The notes below the pieces were generated by a model. It searched no databases. It had not been told where the DNA came from and saw only the letters and a program-made list of their open reading frames with translations. From Methanosphaera sp. rholeuAM74 (lineage in GTDB: Archaea; Methanobacteriota; Methanobacteria; Methanobacteriales; Methanobacteriaceae): 11,043 nt of DNA. Each line of letters begins with the position of its first letter. Position 1 is the first letter of the stretch. Below are positions 1 to 5,928 of this stretch, in pieces. The translations under genes and the position numbers were made by a program. The stretch lies in assembly GCA_003266075.1 (NCBI GenBank), contig MUZZ01000076.1:3550-14592 (forward strand). The letters run 5' to 3'.

Positions 1-984
1 ATTTACACTAGTGGTAAAGGTACTAGTGGTGCAGGATTAACTGCAGCTGCCGTCCGTGACGACCTTGGAGGATGGAGTCTGGAAGCAGGTGCACTTGTAC
101 TTGGAGATAAGGGTAATGTGTGTGTGGACGAACTTGACAAGATGCGTGAGGAAGACCGTAGTGCTATACACGAGGCACTAGAACAGCAGACAATCTCCAT
201 TGCAAAGGCTGGTATTATGGCTACTCTCAACAGTAGGTGTAGCGTGTTAGCTGCTGCAAACCCAAAGTTCGGTAGGTTTGACCGTTACAAATCCATTGCA
301 GAACAAATTGACCTACCTTCACCAATACTTTCACGTTTCGACTTAATATTTGTCATAGAAGATAAGCCAAATGCTGAAAGAGACCATAATCTAGCTGGAC
401 ACATCCTTAAAATACATCAGGACAGGAACATTGACTATGAAATAGATCCAGAGTTCATGCGTAAGTACATTGCATATGCACGTAGAAACGTTGAACCACA
501 ACTATCACAGGATGCAGTTAAGACTCTTCAAAAGTTCTATGTAACAATGCGTAGTGGAGCAGTGGATGATGATTCGCCAGTTCCAATTACTGCACGTCAA
601 CTAGAGGCACTTGTACGTCTATCAGAGGCTAGTGCCCGTATACGTTTAAGTGATACTGTTACAAAGGAAGATGCTGAAAGAGCTATACAGTTACAGGAAG
701 ACTGTATGAAACAGGTGGGTTACGATCCAGATACTGGAAAAGTTGACATAGACAAAGTTGAAGGAAGGACTTCAAAATCAGAACGAGATAAAATCAACAT
801 CATAGTAGAGTTAATACGTGAAATATCAGCAGAGTATGGTGGAAGTGCACCTAAACAGGTCCTGCTAAGCGAGTTAGGAGATAAATATAATATATCTGAG
901 ACCAAGGCAGAGGAAATGATTCAGATGCTTAAGAATAAGGGAGTTATATATGCACCTACGGAAGATCATTATGCCAATACATAA
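1..984 (+). CDS. mcm: Replicative DNA helicase MCM, C-terminal part (5' end outside window)
   Basis: This is the ATP-driven hexameric helicase that unwinds DNA ahead of the archaeal replication fork. The reading frame is open from base 1, so 327 C-terminal residues are visible; the N-terminal DNA-binding domain and Walker A loop lie upstream. Visible elements, numbered from base 1, are the Walker B box VCVDELDKM (Asp43-Glu44), the presensor-1 hairpin around SIAKAGI, sensor 1 in LAAANP, and the arginine-finger segment LSRFDLIF. The AAA+ lid follows. From about residue 255 there is a winged-helix domain typical of MCM C-termini, ending in TAA. DELD replaces the commoner DEID, a conservative change. 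No intein is seen in the visible part. The next gene starts 117 bases downstream. Identification rests on the strong run of MCM motifs. Confidence 0.96.
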   Translation: MYTSGKGTSGAGLTAAAVRDDLGGWSLEAGALVLGDKGNVCVDELDKMREEDRSAIHEALEQQTISIAKAGIMATLNSRCSVLAAANPKFGRFDRYKSIAEQIDLPSPILSRFDLIFVIEDKPNAERDHNLAGHILKIHQDRNIDYEIDPEFMRKYIAYARRNVEPQLSQDAVKTLQKFYVTMRSGAVDDDSPVPITARQLEALVRLSEASARIRLSDTVTKEDAERAIQLQEDCMKQVGYDPDTGKVDIDKVEGRTSKSERDKINIIVELIREISAEYGGSAPKQVLLSELGDKYNISETKAEEMIQMLKNKGVIYAPTEDHYANT

Positions 985-1101
985 CTAATTAAATAACTTA
1001 AAACATATAGTATAATATTATGAAGTATTAATTTAATTCTATGAGTTATTCTAATTAAAGTAATAAAAATTATTAAATAATAATTGGGAGGTACAACTTA
1101 C
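985..1101 (+). promoter_or_regulatory. AT-rich intergenic region, probable promoter and leader of the aIF2-beta gene
   Basis: These 117 bases between mcm and the aIF2-beta gene are almost entirely A and T. A BRE/TATA-like stretch lies at about 995-1016 (ACTTAAAA followed by CATATAGTATAA), and a second AT-rich candidate with a short palindrome lies at 1066-1085. Which one is the TATA box cannot be decided by eye. There is no clear hairpin and T-tract terminator for mcm, so read-through from mcm is also possible. Confidence 0.35.
1086..1092 (+). promoter_or_regulatory. Shine-Dalgarno site that fixes the aIF2-beta start
   Basis: GGGAGGT matches the complement of the archaeal 16S 3' end and lies 9 bases before ATG 1102. 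It makes the upstream in-frame TTG at 1084, which overlaps this site, very unlikely as the start. Confidence 0.8.
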
Positions 1102-1533
1102 ATGGCAACAGATGAACAAACAGAATTTGAAGAATACGAAAAACTACTGGATAAGGCTTACGAACAATTACCAGACACAATCTTTGAAGCAAAAAGATTT
1201 AAAATACCTAAGGGATATTCTGTCATACAGGGAAACAGGACAATCATCAAAAACTTTGGTGACGTATCAAATACATTGAACCGGGATGCACAGCACGTAC
1301 TAAAATACCTGTTAAGGGAATTAGGTACATCAGGAAATGTTGAAGGAAACAGGGCAATACTACAGGGAAAATTCACGCACTACGTAATCAACGACCGTAT
1401 AAAAGAATACGTCGACAACTTCGTAATGTGTCATGAATGTAACAGACCAGATACCATGATTATACGAGAAGACCGTATTGATATGCTAAAATGTACTGCT
1501 TGTGGAGCAAGAGCACCACTTAAATCATTATAG
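1102..1533 (+). CDS. eif2b: Translation initiation factor aIF2 subunit beta
   Basis: This is the beta subunit of the archaeal heterotrimeric initiation factor aIF2, which brings methionyl initiator tRNA to the small ribosomal subunit as a GTP complex with the gamma subunit. The protein has 143 residues, usual for the archaeal family. It has an acidic N-terminal helix, a central alpha/beta domain with the family segment around RFKIPKGYSVIQGN, and a C-terminal C2-C2 zinc ribbon of the form CHEC then CTAC. ATG 1102 was chosen because a strong GGGAGGT site precedes it. The gene sits between mcm and nmd3 and is followed directly by a hairpin with T tracts, so it probably forms its own transcript or ends one. 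The stop codon TAG lies inside the left arm of that hairpin. Confidence 0.95.
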   Translation: MATDEQTEFEEYEKLLDKAYEQLPDTIFEAKRFKIPKGYSVIQGNRTIIKNFGDVSNTLNRDAQHVLKYLLRELGTSGNVEGNRAILQGKFTHYVINDRIKEYVDNFVMCHECNRPDTMIIREDRIDMLKCTACGARAPLKSL

Positions 1534-1584
1534 TAGTCTAAACCTACTATACTATTTTTTTAACAATGAAAACCCTATTTTTTT
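1529..1584 (+). terminator. Hairpin plus two T tracts after the aIF2-beta gene
   Basis: TATAGTAG (1529-1536) pairs with CTACTATA (1544-1551) over 8 bp with a 7-base loop. A run of seven T follows at 1555-1561, and a second run of seven T at 1578-1584. Archaeal termination relies mainly on T tracts in the non-template strand, so the two tracts are the more telling part. The left arm overlaps the last codon and stop of the aIF2-beta gene. Confidence 0.6.
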
Positions 1585-1613
1585 AGAATTATTACGAAGT
1601 GAGTGTAATAGAA

Positions 1614-2660
1614 ATGTTTTGTTTACTATGTGATAGTGAAGAAGAACTATATGATGGATTATGTAAAAGTTGTTACATAGAAAACTTCCAAGCACTACAA
1701 CACCCAGAATACACTACTTTCACAGTATGTTCACATTGTGGGGCAACACTGAAACATGACAAGTGGGTACAGAAGGGATACTATGATGATGAAATAATAA
1801 ATGATGCCATACAAAAGGATTTAGAAGTAAACAGTAAACTAGAAGACGTTGAAATAACCACACAGATAACAAACAATAGAGGTACAGTGTATGAATGCAT
1901 AATACATGTATATGGAAGCCTACTCGGTGAAGACATCGAAAGACAATACCCCATCGAAGTAAAAGTGGAAAAGGGAGTATGTCCAGATTGCAGTAAATTC
2001 TATTCAGGATACTATGAAGCGGTGATACAGCTTAGGGCAGATGGACGTAAGCTTGATGAAAGTGAAATCAGGGATGTTGACCAGTTCATATCCGATGAGA
2101 TACAGCGACTGTGTAAGACAAACAAGCTTGCATACATAACCGAACGAATTGTGTTAAAGGAAGGAATAGACTATCAGGTAGGCTCACATAACATAGCACA
2201 TAAGATTGTTGTGAACCTCCAGAAACACTTCGGAGGAGTAATCACACAGTCACGAAAGATTGTTGGACGTGACAAGTCACGTAGCAAGGACTTGTACCGT
2301 TCGTGGATATCACTTAGACTAGCATCATTCCATACAGAGGACTTCATCACATACAAGGATAAAGTATTGAAGGTAGAAAGTATTGGAAGTCATAAGTTTG
2401 TGGCAAAGAATCTGGAAACACAGAAAATAGAGGCAATTATCTGGAAGGAGTACGATAAGGTTAAGAAAGTGGCAACAAAAAGTGACATTCAGACCACCAC
2501 TATAACCAATGTTACACCACGAGAAATACAGATACTAGACCCTGACACCTATGAAACATTAGAACTGGAAAAGACTGATGAAATGAACAAATTAGATATT
2601 GGTGGTCAAGTAAATATAGTTAAAGTTAATAATAAGATATACATAGACTTGGAGGAGTGA
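1614..2660 (+). CDS. nmd3: NMD3-family ribosome biogenesis protein
   Basis: This is the archaeal relative of eukaryotic NMD3, the adaptor that loads onto the maturing large ribosomal subunit. Archaea have no nucleus, so a role in 50S assembly or quality control is inferred, not export. The 348-residue protein starts MFCLLC, as the family usually does near its N-terminus. It carries CxxC pairs at Cys3/Cys6, Cys17/Cys20, Cys39/Cys42 and Cys123/Cys126, which would bind two zinc ions. The remainder is an alpha/beta region with a segment near LQKHFGGVITQSRKIVGRD, followed by a beta-rich C-terminal domain. ATG 1614 was preferred over GTG 1599 because AAGTGAG at 1597-1603 can serve as its ribosome-binding site, while nothing suitable precedes 1599. 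The stop overlaps the tyrS ribosome-binding site, so the two genes are cotranscribed. Confidence 0.9.
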   Translation: MFCLLCDSEEELYDGLCKSCYIENFQALQHPEYTTFTVCSHCGATLKHDKWVQKGYYDDEIINDAIQKDLEVNSKLEDVEITTQITNNRGTVYECIIHVYGSLLGEDIERQYPIEVKVEKGVCPDCSKFYSGYYEAVIQLRADGRKLDESEIRDVDQFISDEIQRLCKTNKLAYITERIVLKEGIDYQVGSHNIAHKIVVNLQKHFGGVITQSRKIVGRDKSRSKDLYRSWISLRLASFHTEDFITYKDKVLKVESIGSHKFVAKNLETQKIEAIIWKEYDKVKKVATKSDIQTTTITNVTPREIQILDPDTYETLELEKTDEMNKLDIGGQVNIVKVNNKIYIDLEE

Positions 2661-2663
2661 AAT

Positions 2664-3620
2664 ATGAATATAGAAGAACATATAGCAAATATCAGTAAGG
2701 ATACTGCAGAGATAATCGAATTAGATGAATTAAAACAATTACTACAAGAAGATGAAAAGGTGGCATACGTTGGATTTGAACCATCAGGAAAAATCCATTT
2801 AGGACACGGCTTAACAATTAAGAAGATGAAAGACCTTCAAGATGCTGGTTTTAAGATTAAGATATTCATAGCTAACCTTCACGCATTCCTGAATGATAAG
2901 GGAACACTTGAAGAACTAGACCAGATAGCCCAGTACAACATCAAATGTTTTAAGGCTCTAGGTCTAAGTGAGGATACTGAATTCATTCTAGGTTCAGATA
3001 GGATGACACCAGAATTCATGTTCAAAGTATTTAAGGCTGCCACTATGACTTCAATCCAGAGAGCTCAGCGTAGTATGGCACAGGTATCAAGGGGAGAATC
3101 CCATAACGTTGCAGAGGCAATGTATCCAATAATGCAGGTACTTGATATACAGGACTTAAATATTGACGTTGCTGTTGGTGGTATGGAGCAGAGGAAAATT
3201 CATATGCTCGCAAGGGAGGTTCTGCCTAAGATGGGCTATGATGCACCAGTATGCATACACATACCATTAATACATGGAACTGATGGGTCAGACAAGATGT
3301 CCAGTAGTAAGGGAAACTTCATAGCAATTGATGACTCACCAAAAGAGATAAAACAAAAAATAAATAAGAGCTACTGCCCTATCGGTGTCACAGAAGACAA
3401 TCCTGTCATTGAGTTAGCACACTACTACATATTCGATGAGCATGAAAGCATCCTAATAGAGCGACCTGAAAAATTTGGTGGAAACCTCGAATTAACTGAG
3501 GATGAACTGTTAAAGGTATATGAGAATGAGGAACTTCACCCAATGGATTTAAAAAATACTGTTGCAAAATACTTAGCAGAAAGATTGGAACCTGCACGTA
3601 AGTATATGGAAGAAAATTAA
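2664..3620 (+). CDS. tyrS: Tyrosine--tRNA ligase, archaeal type
   Basis: This cytoplasmic class I aminoacyl-tRNA synthetase attaches tyrosine to tRNA-Tyr. The 318-residue length fits the archaeal/eukaryotic short form. The Rossmann fold opens with YVGFEPSGKIHLGH; the HIGH-type motif is His45-Leu-Gly-His48, and Tyr35 aligns with the tyrosine-contacting Tyr32 of the Methanocaldococcus jannaschii enzyme. The central YPIMQV...D and VAVGGMEQRKIHMLAR segments and the KMSSSKG loop (residues 211-217) are intact, so the enzyme should be active. ATG 2664 lies just after GGAGGAGTGA (2651-2660), which overlaps the nmd3 stop, leaving a 3-base gap. The small gene behind it begins almost at once. No ATP- or tRNA-binding element appears to be missing. 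Confidence 0.96.
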   Translation: MNIEEHIANISKDTAEIIELDELKQLLQEDEKVAYVGFEPSGKIHLGHGLTIKKMKDLQDAGFKIKIFIANLHAFLNDKGTLEELDQIAQYNIKCFKALGLSEDTEFILGSDRMTPEFMFKVFKAATMTSIQRAQRSMAQVSRGESHNVAEAMYPIMQVLDIQDLNIDVAVGGMEQRKIHMLAREVLPKMGYDAPVCIHIPLIHGTDGSDKMSSSKGNFIAIDDSPKEIKQKINKSYCPIGVTEDNPVIELAHYYIFDEHESILIERPEKFGGNLELTEDELLKVYENEELHPMDLKNTVAKYLAERLEPARKYMEEN

Positions 3621-3629
3621 GTGATTGAT

Positions 3630-3962
3630 ATGGTTAAACATACTATGAGAGTATTATCTGGGATGCAACCTAGACAAGTGGATGAAATGATAAAAGAGTA
3701 TCATCTGAATATGTTACAGACTGATAAGGGAATATTATTATTTGAAGGTGAATTAGAAGACCTTAGAAGGGCAAGTAAGCACGTCGTTGATGTGACTTTG
3801 CCTCCTGGTCCTACAGTTAGTGAGATTAAAGAAACAGTTGAGAAATTTGACTTGAAACTCAAGCAGTCTGATGAGGGACCACAACTCCATGGAAAACTAA
3901 TTGATGTCAACGATGGAGTTAATTACCTCGTTGACCTTATGAAAGAACGGTTAGATATGTAG
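3630..3962 (+). CDS. Uncharacterised small protein with an internal duplication, coupled to tyrS
   Basis: I do not recognise a named family. The protein has 110 residues, is acidic and soluble-looking, and has no cysteine, signal peptide or membrane segment. Residues 16-55 and 65-103 align as two copies of one unit with a one-residue gap, with about 11 identities in 39 positions. Shared elements include L-x3-Q-x-D-x-G, G-x-L-x-D and V-D. The predicted pattern is helix, two strands, helix, linked by a TLPPGPTV spacer. ATG 3630 was chosen because GTGAT (3621-3625) just upstream fits the ribosome-binding site; GTG 3621 would be the alternative and adds three residues. The gene begins 9 bases after the tyrS stop, so cotranscription with nmd3 and tyrS is very likely. 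A role in translation is only guilt by association. Confidence 0.8.
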   Translation: MVKHTMRVLSGMQPRQVDEMIKEYHLNMLQTDKGILLFEGELEDLRRASKHVVDVTLPPGPTVSEIKETVEKFDLKLKQSDEGPQLHGKLIDVNDGVNYLVDLMKERLDM

Positions 3963-3963
3963 G

Positions 3964-3977
3964 TACATAGTATACTA
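3964..3977. repeat. Copy 1 of a 14-bp repeat with a palindromic core
   Basis: TACATAGTATACTA lies between the stop of the small protein gene and the end of tmk. The core TAGTATACTA is a perfect 10-bp palindrome. An identical 14-mer lies at 4614-4627 beyond the tmk start, so the pair brackets tmk. A run of eight C follows at 3989-3996, otherwise unusual in this AT-rich DNA. Confidence 0.55.
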
Positions 3978-3999
3978 AATCCTACACTCCCCCCCCAAA

Positions 4000-4584
4000 T
4001 CATATTCCTAGTTTTTCTATTAATACCTGCCGTATAATTTCCTGTACTTCTTCTATGCTACCTGATGCATCAATTTTAATTATATCCTCATCATTTACGA
4101 GGTTTAGGTAGTTTTTTCTTGTTTTATGTAGAAATTTTGCATCCTCGAATACTTCATCACCATCACAACGACTTACTGATTCTTCTTCGTCCAAGTCGAG
4201 GATTATAGTTAAGTCTGGTCGTAGGGTATACTTGTTGACCTCATAAATCCATTCTGGCCGTATTGAATCCGTATTCTGGTAGCATACGCTTGAATAGAAC
4301 GACCTGTCACTAACCACCATATCAGTTTTTGATGAAAGCACCTTTTCTAGCTCATCCTTCAATGTTAATCTGTCTGCCGCAAATAGTAGTGTTAGCATCT
4401 GCTGGTTGGTATCATTAGTTGATTCTTCTAGTTGTAATTTCTCACGTATTAAAGCCCCTATACTTGACTTTGTCGGCTCAACCATCCCTGATGCATTGTA
4501 ACCTCTTTCCTGTAGCCACTTGCATAGTAGTTGTGATTGCGTTGATTTACCTGAGCCATCTATTCCTTCAAGGATTATATACAT
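4000..4584 (-). CDS. tmk: Thymidylate kinase (dTMP kinase)
   Basis: The enzyme phosphorylates dTMP to dTDP with ATP, the step feeding dTTP synthesis in the cytoplasm. The 194 residues carry the P-loop GIDGSGKST (residues 7-15) right after a short first strand, the FAADR segment (68-72), the dTMP-binding DRS box at 92-95 followed by SSVCYQ, and the strand LTIILDLD with the LID region around 138-148. ATG at 4582-4584 is preceded on the minus strand by AAGGAGG (4594-4600), a strong ribosome-binding site 9 bases away. The gene is convergent with the tyrS cluster, with only 37 bases between the two stop codons, and divergent from the membrane-protein pair. It appears complete and ordinary. Confidence 0.95.
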   Translation of the reverse strand: MYIILEGIDGSGKSTQSQLLCKWLQERGYNASGMVEPTKSSIGALIREKLQLEESTNDTNQQMLTLLFAADRLTLKDELEKVLSSKTDMVVSDRSFYSSVCYQNTDSIRPEWIYEVNKYTLRPDLTIILDLDEEESVSRCDGDEVFEDAKFLHKTRKNYLNLVNDEDIIKIDASGSIEEVQEIIRQVLIEKLGI

Positions 4585-4600
4585 TAGCTATTTCCTCCTT

Positions 4601-4740
4601 TATTGTTTCAACTTACATAGTATACTATTTATTAAATTAAACATATATGATTGTTGACAAAATACTCCAGTAATAATGGGAAAAATTTTTTATCTTATTA
4701 GCTAGAAACATCATTAATAGTATTTAATAATTTGAGTGAA
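4601..4740. promoter_or_regulatory. Divergent promoter region between tmk and the TMEM175-type genes
   Basis: The two genes point away from each other across 160 bases of AT-rich DNA. For the + strand, GGGAAAAA followed by TTTTTTATC (about 4678-4694) is a reasonable BRE/TATA pair that would place the transcript start near 4717. For the - strand, the complement of 4628-4640 (TTAATTTAATAAA) is the best TATA candidate for tmk. Both are by-eye assignments. Confidence 0.4.
4614..4627. repeat. Copy 2 of the 14-bp repeat, in the tmk upstream region
   Basis: TACATAGTATACTA is identical to 3964-3977. Here it lies 30-43 bases upstream of the tmk start, between the tmk ribosome-binding site and an AT-rich stretch (4628-4640) that could be the TATA region. 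It could therefore be part of the promoter or an operator, but the copy between convergent genes does not fit an operator role. Confidence 0.5.
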
Positions 4741-4744
4741 ACTT

Positions 4745-5323
4745 ATGGATTCTGGACGTTTTGAAACATTTATTGATGCGATTATCGCAATTATGCTAAC
4801 TGTGATGGTGCTTAAAATCCCCCAGCCTGAACCTATGACCCTGGCTGGTGTCTGGAATTTACGTGCAATGTACTTTGCATACGTTATTAGCTTCCTGGTT
4901 ATCTTCAATATCTGGGATCATCATAGGAAATTCTTTCATGCTGTTGAAGACATTAATAATAAGGTTATATGGATGTATTCCACGCTTATATTCATGATTA
5001 CATTGATACCATTTTTTACGGCTTGGGTTGCACATAACCCCAACGATTTTGTTCCCGAAGTATTGTATGGATTACTATTCTTAGTCGTTAATATCCTGTA
5101 TATCGTGATTACTAGGATTGCGTTGAAGCATGACATCCACAATTCCTTAATAGAAAAAATTAAAATCGATGAAATCATCATAATCAATTTAATACTCTTT
5201 GCTATCGGTGTTATCATTTCAATACTCGGCTATCCTATTGATATGTTACTCATGTGTCTAGTCAGTGTTGTTGTGTGGAATGTAATACCTTACATTGAGA
5301 AAAATCAGGGGATAGGTGATTGA
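4745..5323 (+). CDS. TMEM175/DUF1211-type integral membrane protein, first of a pair
   Basis: The protein (192 aa) has about six hydrophobic segments and opens with RFETFIDAIIAIMLTVMVLKI. That matches the first transmembrane helix of the TMEM175/DUF1211 family, whose characterised bacterial members are tetrameric potassium channels with a conserved R-x3-FSD motif. Here the serine is replaced by isoleucine (FID), while Arg, Phe and Asp are kept. An aromatic, histidine-rich loop (IWDHHRKFFH) follows the second helix, as in relatives. ATG 4745 was chosen over GTG 4736 because GAGTGA (4734-4739) can serve it, and because MDSGRFE then aligns with the start of its paralogue. Its stop overlaps the next gene's ribosome-binding site. 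Channel activity and ion choice are inference. Confidence 0.8.
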   Translation: MDSGRFETFIDAIIAIMLTVMVLKIPQPEPMTLAGVWNLRAMYFAYVISFLVIFNIWDHHRKFFHAVEDINNKVIWMYSTLIFMITLIPFFTAWVAHNPNDFVPEVLYGLLFLVVNILYIVITRIALKHDIHNSLIEKIKIDEIIIINLILFAIGVIISILGYPIDMLLMCLVSVVVWNVIPYIEKNQGIGD

Positions 5324-5324
5324 T

Positions 5325-5897
5325 GTGGAAAGTGAAAGGTTTGAAGCTTTAATTGATGCTATTATTGCAATTATCATTACTTTGATTGTCATGGAGATTC
5401 CTCTTCCAGAGACCACTACTCTTGAAGCGTTGTTTAAGTTGACTCCAGAGTTTATTGCATATATTCTTAGTTTCATTATCTGTTTTAACTTCTGGAATTA
5501 TCATCACAACCTCTTTAACGTGGTTAACAGGATTGATAGTCGTGTTACTTGGATTAGTTCTGTGGGCATTATGATTATAGGATTGCTACCCCATGTTACT
5601 ACTATGATTTCAAATAACTTCTACTCGCTTACTGCTCAGGCAATGTTCGGATTAATATTCTTTTTGACTAACATTAACTTCTATGTTGCTGATGTTATGC
5701 TTTTGAGGATTGACAAGGCAAACATTGCATTGCATATTTTGATGGAGGATAGAAGAAGTCTTACTATCATTACTTCTGTTCTCCAGATTTGTGGGCTTAT
5801 TGTCGGCTACTTAGTGTATCCACCAGCCATATTAGTGGCATGCATATTATCGATTGTGATTACATTTTGTTGGAGTAAAATTAAAGTTTTAATATGA
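5325..5897 (+). CDS. TMEM175/DUF1211-type integral membrane protein, second of a pair
   Basis: This 190-residue paralogue of the preceding gene has the same layout: RFEALIDAIIAIIITLIVMEI as first helix, then hydrophobic segments with a FNFWNYHHNLFN loop matching IWDHHRKFFH of its neighbour. The FSD motif of the channel family is LID here. GTG 5325 was chosen because AGGTGAT (5314-5320) precedes it and because it gives the N-terminus MESERFE, the same length as MDSGRFE in the paralogue. GTG 5316 is possible but lies inside that site. Only one base separates it from the preceding stop, so the two should be made together and may form a mixed assembly. The U32 gene starts 31 bases later. Function is inferred from family only. 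Confidence 0.8.
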   Translation: MESERFEALIDAIIAIIITLIVMEIPLPETTTLEALFKLTPEFIAYILSFIICFNFWNYHHNLFNVVNRIDSRVTWISSVGIMIIGLLPHVTTMISNNFYSLTAQAMFGLIFFLTNINFYVADVMLLRIDKANIALHILMEDRRSLTIITSVLQICGLIVGYLVYPPAILVACILSIVITFCWSKIKVLI

Positions 5898-5912
5898 TGT
5901 TATGTGTTAATT

Positions 5913-5917
5913 AGGAG
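5913..5917 (+). promoter_or_regulatory. Ribosome-binding site of the U32 gene
   Basis: AGGAG here leaves 11 bases to TTG 5929. The same AGGAG-type core leaves 11 bases before the aIF2-beta ATG and 10 before the tmk ATG. That spacing favours TTG 5929 over GTG 5917, which overlaps the site, and TTG 5923. Confidence 0.55.
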
Positions 5918-5928
5918 TGTGTTTGTGT

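Noticed and set aside
1066..1085. Palindromic AT stretch before aIF2-beta as an operator
   Set aside because: Palindromes made only of A and T arise easily in DNA this AT-rich, and no second copy was seen.
1084..1101. TTG 1084 as a longer start for aIF2-beta
   Set aside because: It would place the start inside the GGGAGGT ribosome-binding site; ATG 1102 is properly spaced.
3989..3996. Run of eight C as a phase-variation tract
   Set aside because: It lies between the two convergent stop codons, outside both coding regions and any promoter I can support, so length changes would alter nothing visible.
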